From Rickettsiales bacterium (lineage in GTDB: Bacteria > Pseudomonadota > Alphaproteobacteria > Rickettsiales > SXRF01), in assembly GCA_041396965.1 (NCBI GenBank), contig JAWKXN010000001.1:620001-684000 (forward strand): DNA of 64,000 nucleotides. Direction: 5' to 3'. The translations under genes and the position numbers were made by a program. Positions 60,716 to 64,000 of this stretch are shown in pieces (position 1 is the stretch's first letter; each line of letters opens with the position of its first letter). The notes below the pieces were generated by a model. That model did not search any database, was not told the origin of the DNA, and worked only from the letters and a program-made list of their open reading frames with translations.

Positions 60716-62056
60716 GTGTACCTTGATGATTCTTATAATGATTCACGAGGAAATGGGATAAGTACTGACGCTCCAGCCAGTGGAGTATTTATCATACATC
60801 CCGTATTCAAACAAAAATCCTCAGCGCAAAACAGAACTATATCATCATGTCTTGAAGAGGCTCTCGGTCTTGCCAACGCTATAGATTTAGAGGTAGTGGA
60901 AAATATTCCGGTAAATATTCCTGAAATTAAACCAGCGACATTGTTCGGTAGCGGTAAGGTTAATGAGTTAAGAGGATATATCAAAAACAGTGATGTATCG
61001 CTGGTTATAGTAAATAGCAAACTCACCCCGATACAGCAGAGAAATCTGGAAAAGCAGTGGGATTGCAAAGTAATTGACCGAACTGCTCTTATTCTTGAGA
61101 TATTCGGCGCGCGTGCCAGAACTCATGAGGGAAAATTACAGGTAGAGCTTGCCGCTCTTAATTATCAGAAGAGTAGATTAGTACGCTCATGGACTCACTT
61201 GGAAAGGCAGCGCGGCGGTTTTGGATTTATGGGAGGTCCCGGTGAATCACAGATTGAGATTGATCGTAGGCTTATCAGCGATGAAATCGCTAAACTTAAA
61301 AAACAACTTGAACAAGTAAAACGTACTAGAAACTTACACCGGAAAAACCGTAGGTCAGTTCCTTTTCCGATAGTCGCTCTTCTTGGCTATACCAACGCTG
61401 GAAAATCAACATTATTTAATTATCTAACCGGCGCGAAAGTTATGGCTCAGGACAAGCTGTTCGCCACACTTGACCCAACTATGCGCGCTCTTGAGCTTCC
61501 TTCAGGTGGTAAGATAATTATATCGGATACTGTTGGTTTTGTATCAGACTTACCAACTGAATTGGTAGCGGCTTTTAGCGCCACTTTGGAGGATGTTTTA
61601 GAAGCTGATATATTGCTACATGTTCGTGATATTTCACATACGGATACCGTTGCCCAAAAAGAAGATGTGGAGCAAGTAATAAGAAAATTATTTAATAGCG
61701 ATAGCCTGCCGGATAATTTAATTGAGGTATGTAATAAAATTGATAATATCAATTTTGAAGGCAGTGATTACGGTGATATAAAAAACGAAGGTGGTAGAGT
61801 TTATATATCAGCCAAAACCGGTGAGGGGGTTAGTAATCTAGTAGAAACCATTGACAAAATGGTAAGTAGATTGTTTTTTCAGGAGGTAATCTACCATCTT
61901 AAAATGGATTACGGTAAAGTCTTATCGTGGCTTTACTCTAACGGTAAGGTTATTAAAAAAGATATTGTTGATGATGAGGAAATATTGGTAAAGGTGCAGC
62001 TATCCAAAGATAATATTAAGCGTTTTGAGTATAGATATGGTCAGATACCGGTTTGA
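60716..62056 (+). CDS. hflX: Ribosome-associated GTPase HflX
   Basis: HflX splits stalled ribosomes under stress. The 446-residue protein has an N-terminal HflX domain with GSGKVNELRGYI, LTPIQQRNLEKQWDCKVIDRTALILEIFGARARTHEGKLQVELA and GGFGFMGGPGESQIEIDRRLI. The GTPase domain has G1 GYTNAGKSTLFN (about 222-233), G3 DTVGFVSDLP, and G4 NKID. Start is GTG 60716 with GAGGGGA (60698-60704) upstream. Its end overlaps the next gene by 20 bases. Confidence 0.96.
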   Translation: MYLDDSYNDSRGNGISTDAPASGVFIIHPVFKQKSSAQNRTISSCLEEALGLANAIDLEVVENIPVNIPEIKPATLFGSGKVNELRGYIKNSDVSLVIVNSKLTPIQQRNLEKQWDCKVIDRTALILEIFGARARTHEGKLQVELAALNYQKSRLVRSWTHLERQRGGFGFMGGPGESQIEIDRRLISDEIAKLKKQLEQVKRTRNLHRKNRRSVPFPIVALLGYTNAGKSTLFNYLTGAKVMAQDKLFATLDPTMRALELPSGGKIIISDTVGFVSDLPTELVAAFSATLEDVLEADILLHVRDISHTDTVAQKEDVEQVIRKLFNSDSLPDNLIEVCNKIDNINFEGSDYGDIKNEGGRVYISAKTGEGVSNLVETIDKMVSRLFFQEVIYHLKMDYGKVLSWLYSNGKVIKKDIVDDEEILVKVQLSKDNIKRFEYRYGQIPV

Positions 62057-62870
62057 TTCGCGCATATCCTTCTGTCACGCTATTTTTTCGGTACGTGCGT
62101 TGTCTATAATATTTTTTATGGCGATAACTATCTTTTCTTTTTCAGCGTCCGCACAGCTTATGACCTTGCCGACGGTTACAGTAATGGCGGATAGCAATCT
62201 TGGTGTAGTCGTAGCAGAGATAGCTCGTGATTATTCAAAAGAAAATAATATTTCCGTAAATAATTCTTTTTTATCCCAAAACGCGCAACAAGAGCAGATA
62301 AATGAGGGGTCGGCCGCTGATATACTCATTACCGCTAAACAAGACTGGATTGAGGAATTGAAATCTCGTGGACTCATAGATATTTATTCACCAACAAACA
62401 TAGCAAGTGATAAGCTGGTTCTCATTGGTCCTTCTAGCTCAAAAGTAGTATCAATGGGAGCTGGTAGGTTGCCGACTAACGCTATGATTGAGGAAAGTAG
62501 TGGTAATCCAATGTTCTTGCTAGGAAATCCTGAAAATTTGTTAGAGGGGGTTTATGGTAAGGAGTCAATGCGTAGTCTTGGCATCGCTTCTGATTTTGAA
62601 CGCTACACTTTGTATATAAAAGATTTAGAGCAAATATTTGACATGGTAGCCAATCAGAATGCTTTCGCTATATGTTTTCACAGCTCCACCATCGGTAGAA
62701 AAGGTATAAGGATAATAGATTATATACCGGAGGTCGCTCATAAATCCATAGATTATTACGCGGTGGTGATAGCTGGCGATAATATGGATCAGGCAAGAAA
62801 TTTTCTTAACTATCTTAAAAGTGATAAGGTAAAAAAGATATTCCGTAAATATGGATTTTTCACTAATTAA
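62037..62870 (+). CDS. ModA-like periplasmic substrate-binding protein
   Basis: The 277-residue protein (ATG 62037; an in-frame TTG at 62025 is less likely) has a signal-type hydrophobic stretch ending FSFSASAQ (about residues 26-44). The mature domain resembles ModA-type binding proteins: VTVMADSNLGVVVAEIARDYSKEN, a Q-x-E-Q-I-x-E-G-x-A-A-D-I-L-I segment (about 86-100) where ModA has Q-(I)-x-x-G-(A)-x-A-D-(V)-F-x-S, NPxFLLGNPENLLEGVYGKESM, and a C-terminal FLNYLKSDKVKKIFRKYGF typical of the family. No modB/modC is adjacent, so molybdate as ligand is not certain. It is convergent with hemC, overlapping by four bases. Confidence 0.75.
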   Translation: MVRYRFDSRISFCHAIFSVRALSIIFFMAITIFSFSASAQLMTLPTVTVMADSNLGVVVAEIARDYSKENNISVNNSFLSQNAQQEQINEGSAADILITAKQDWIEELKSRGLIDIYSPTNIASDKLVLIGPSSSKVVSMGAGRLPTNAMIEESSGNPMFLLGNPENLLEGVYGKESMRSLGIASDFERYTLYIKDLEQIFDMVANQNAFAICFHSSTIGRKGIRIIDYIPEVAHKSIDYYAVVIAGDNMDQARNFLNYLKSDKVKKIFRKYGFFTN

Positions 62871-63778
62871 GAATCACGTTTCCTTTTTATTTCCTCGCCT
62901 ACTGCTATACCTATATTTTCATAATCGCTGATATTTCCTTTCAGCTCAGCGGTATAATATTGGCTACCGTCAGGCTTTGCGAGCAAACCACGCATAAAAA
63001 TATTATCTCCTTCAATAACAGCGTGTCCCGATATAGGAGTACGGCAGGAACCATCAAGAGTGGCAAGAAACGACCGCTCGCAGTTGGCCGCTATGGCACT
63101 GTTTGTATGATTAAGTGGGGCGAGCAAATCCAGAATTTTTGTATCATCACCGCGACATTCAACACCTACCACGCCCTGCGCTACCGCCGGAAGAAATTCA
63201 TCTATATCAAGCGCACTTCCTACATCGCTTAGTTTTAGGCGGTTAAGTCCTGCTTGCGCTAACATAGTAGCGTCAGCCACTCCTTGTTTTAGTTTCTTTA
63301 ATCTAGTCTCAACATTGCCACGAAACGACACTATATTTATATCAGGTCTTTTAATTTTGACCAAAGACGCGCGACGTAGGGATGACGTACCAAATACTGC
63401 GCCTTCCTTAAGGTCATTAAGGCTTTTTATATTCTCTGCGATTAGTACGTCACGTGGATCTTCCCGCTCAGTCATCGCGCCAATTATAAGCCCGTCTGGT
63501 AGTTTTGTTGGCATATCCTTCATTGAGTGAACTGCGATGTCCAAACTACCATCAAGTAAACCCTCCTCAATCTCTTTAGTAAATAATCCCTTGCCACCAA
63601 TATCAGCGAGCGGTTTTTCAGTGAATTTATCGCCGCTGGTTGTGATAGGAACTATCTCCACTTGAATATTCGGATGGTACGACAACAGCATATCCCGTAT
63701 CTGCGTTGCTTGTGCTATAGCAAGCGGGCTTTTTCTGGTGCCAAGCCTTATAATATTTGATTTTAAGCGTATGTTCAT
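62867..63778 (-). CDS. hemC: Porphobilinogen deaminase (hydroxymethylbilane synthase)
   Basis: HemC polymerises four porphobilinogens to hydroxymethylbilane in heme synthesis. The 303-residue protein has IRLGTRKSPLAIAQA (about 10-24), GGKGLFTKEIEEGLLDGSLDIAVHSMKDMPT (about 60-90), VFGTSSLRRAS (about 128-138), FRGNVETRLKK (about 149-159), LPAVAQGVVGVECR (about 195-208) and the dipyrromethane cofactor cysteine in LDGSCRTPI (about 240). It is divergent from tsaD with a 48-base gap, a common alphaproteobacterial arrangement. Confidence 0.97.
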   Translation of the reverse strand: MNIRLKSNIIRLGTRKSPLAIAQATQIRDMLLSYHPNIQVEIVPITTSGDKFTEKPLADIGGKGLFTKEIEEGLLDGSLDIAVHSMKDMPTKLPDGLIIGAMTEREDPRDVLIAENIKSLNDLKEGAVFGTSSLRRASLVKIKRPDINIVSFRGNVETRLKKLKQGVADATMLAQAGLNRLKLSDVGSALDIDEFLPAVAQGVVGVECRGDDTKILDLLAPLNHTNSAIAANCERSFLATLDGSCRTPISGHAVIEGDNIFMRGLLAKPDGSQYYTAELKGNISDYENIGIAVGEEIKRKRDS

Positions 63779-63826
63779 ATAGCAACTCTATATAATAGAT
63801 ATGAATAATAATAAACGAATAAATAT

Positions 63827-64000
63827 ATGAAAATACTGGGAATTGAAACAAGCTGTGATGAGACTTCAGCGGCAGTGGTGACTGATGACAGAAATATATT
63901 GTCTAATATTGTATTATCGCAAAGAGAACATGAGGTTTACGGTGGCGTAGTACCAGAGATCGCCTCACGTGCACATATGGAGCATATTGAGGCGGTTATT
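63827..64000 (+). CDS. tsaD: tRNA N6-adenosine threonylcarbamoyltransferase, N-terminal part (partial)
   Basis: The gene runs off the right edge after 58 codons. The start reads [18 protein letters not shown], then [21 protein letters not shown], where H-x-x-x-H is the metal-binding motif of TsaD/Gcp/Kae1. TsaD completes the t6A modification of ANN-decoding tRNAs. It faces away from hemC. Confidence 0.96.
   Translation, partial: MKILGIETSCDETSAAVVTDDRNILSNIVLSQREHEVYGGVVPEIASRAHMEHIEAVI

Overview
The window is AT-rich bacterial DNA packed with genes on both strands, and it reads as an alphaproteobacterium. Three things point there: a DivL-type kinase with tyrosine in place of the phospho-acceptor histidine, an ELM1/DUF1022 gene, and the order argS - SPOR protein - nagZ. 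Sites shaped like CtrA boxes and sigma-54 promoters lie beside flagellar genes. The cell appears flagellated and makes its own arginine, biotin, pantothenate, NAD, folate precursor, isoprenoids and heme. No rRNA, tRNA, CRISPR array or transposase was seen. Species and genus cannot be told from the window.

Layout. 0-5.5 kb: end of radC, ELM1-like gene, panC, a YfiR / CHASE8 histidine kinase pair, bioA. 5.6-8.8 kb: an accessory patch between bioA and bioB with twin membrane proteins sharing a repeated cytoplasmic motif, a HigBA toxin-antitoxin pair and an unknown gene. 8.8-14.8 kb (minus strand): bioB and a lipid cluster (Ntn-type amidohydrolase, diacylglycerol kinase, LplT-like transporter, acyltransferase/acyl-ACP synthetase). 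14.9-30 kb: folE, apaG, then a flagellar block (FliB-type flagellin methylase, a 1173-residue flagellin, FlaG-like, FliD, FliS, FliK, FlgD and a 1016-residue FlgE). 30-41.7 kb: an unknown acidic protein, rpmI-rplT-pheST, a Bax inhibitor-like protein, an ABC-2 permease, a degenerate histidine-phosphatase-like protein, argD-argF and two kinds of dispersed intergenic repeats. 41.7-46.1 kb: dxs, a strongly structured leader RNA ahead of a small XRE regulator and an L,D-transpeptidase-like gene, ahcY. 46.4-49.8 kb: divL followed by twin receiver-domain proteins. 49.8-55.8 kb: purU, nadC, argS, SPOR protein, nagZ. 55.8-64 kb: an unknown secreted protein, argG, a second HigBA pair flanked by a 16-base direct repeat, malonyl-CoA decarboxylase, hfq-hflX, a ModA-like protein, hemC and the start of tsaD.

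The most unusual items are: (a) FCCH-like modules, as seen in phage tail proteins, present three times in the giant hook protein and probably once in the giant flagellin; (b) the structured RNA at 43791-43936, with two mutually exclusive pairings; (c) the DivL homologue followed by two paralogous receivers; (d) the twin membrane proteins with a Y-x-G-x-x-M-S-x-W-E motif; and (e) the dispersed palindromic repeats. Family assignments come from recognising motifs by eye, not from database searches.
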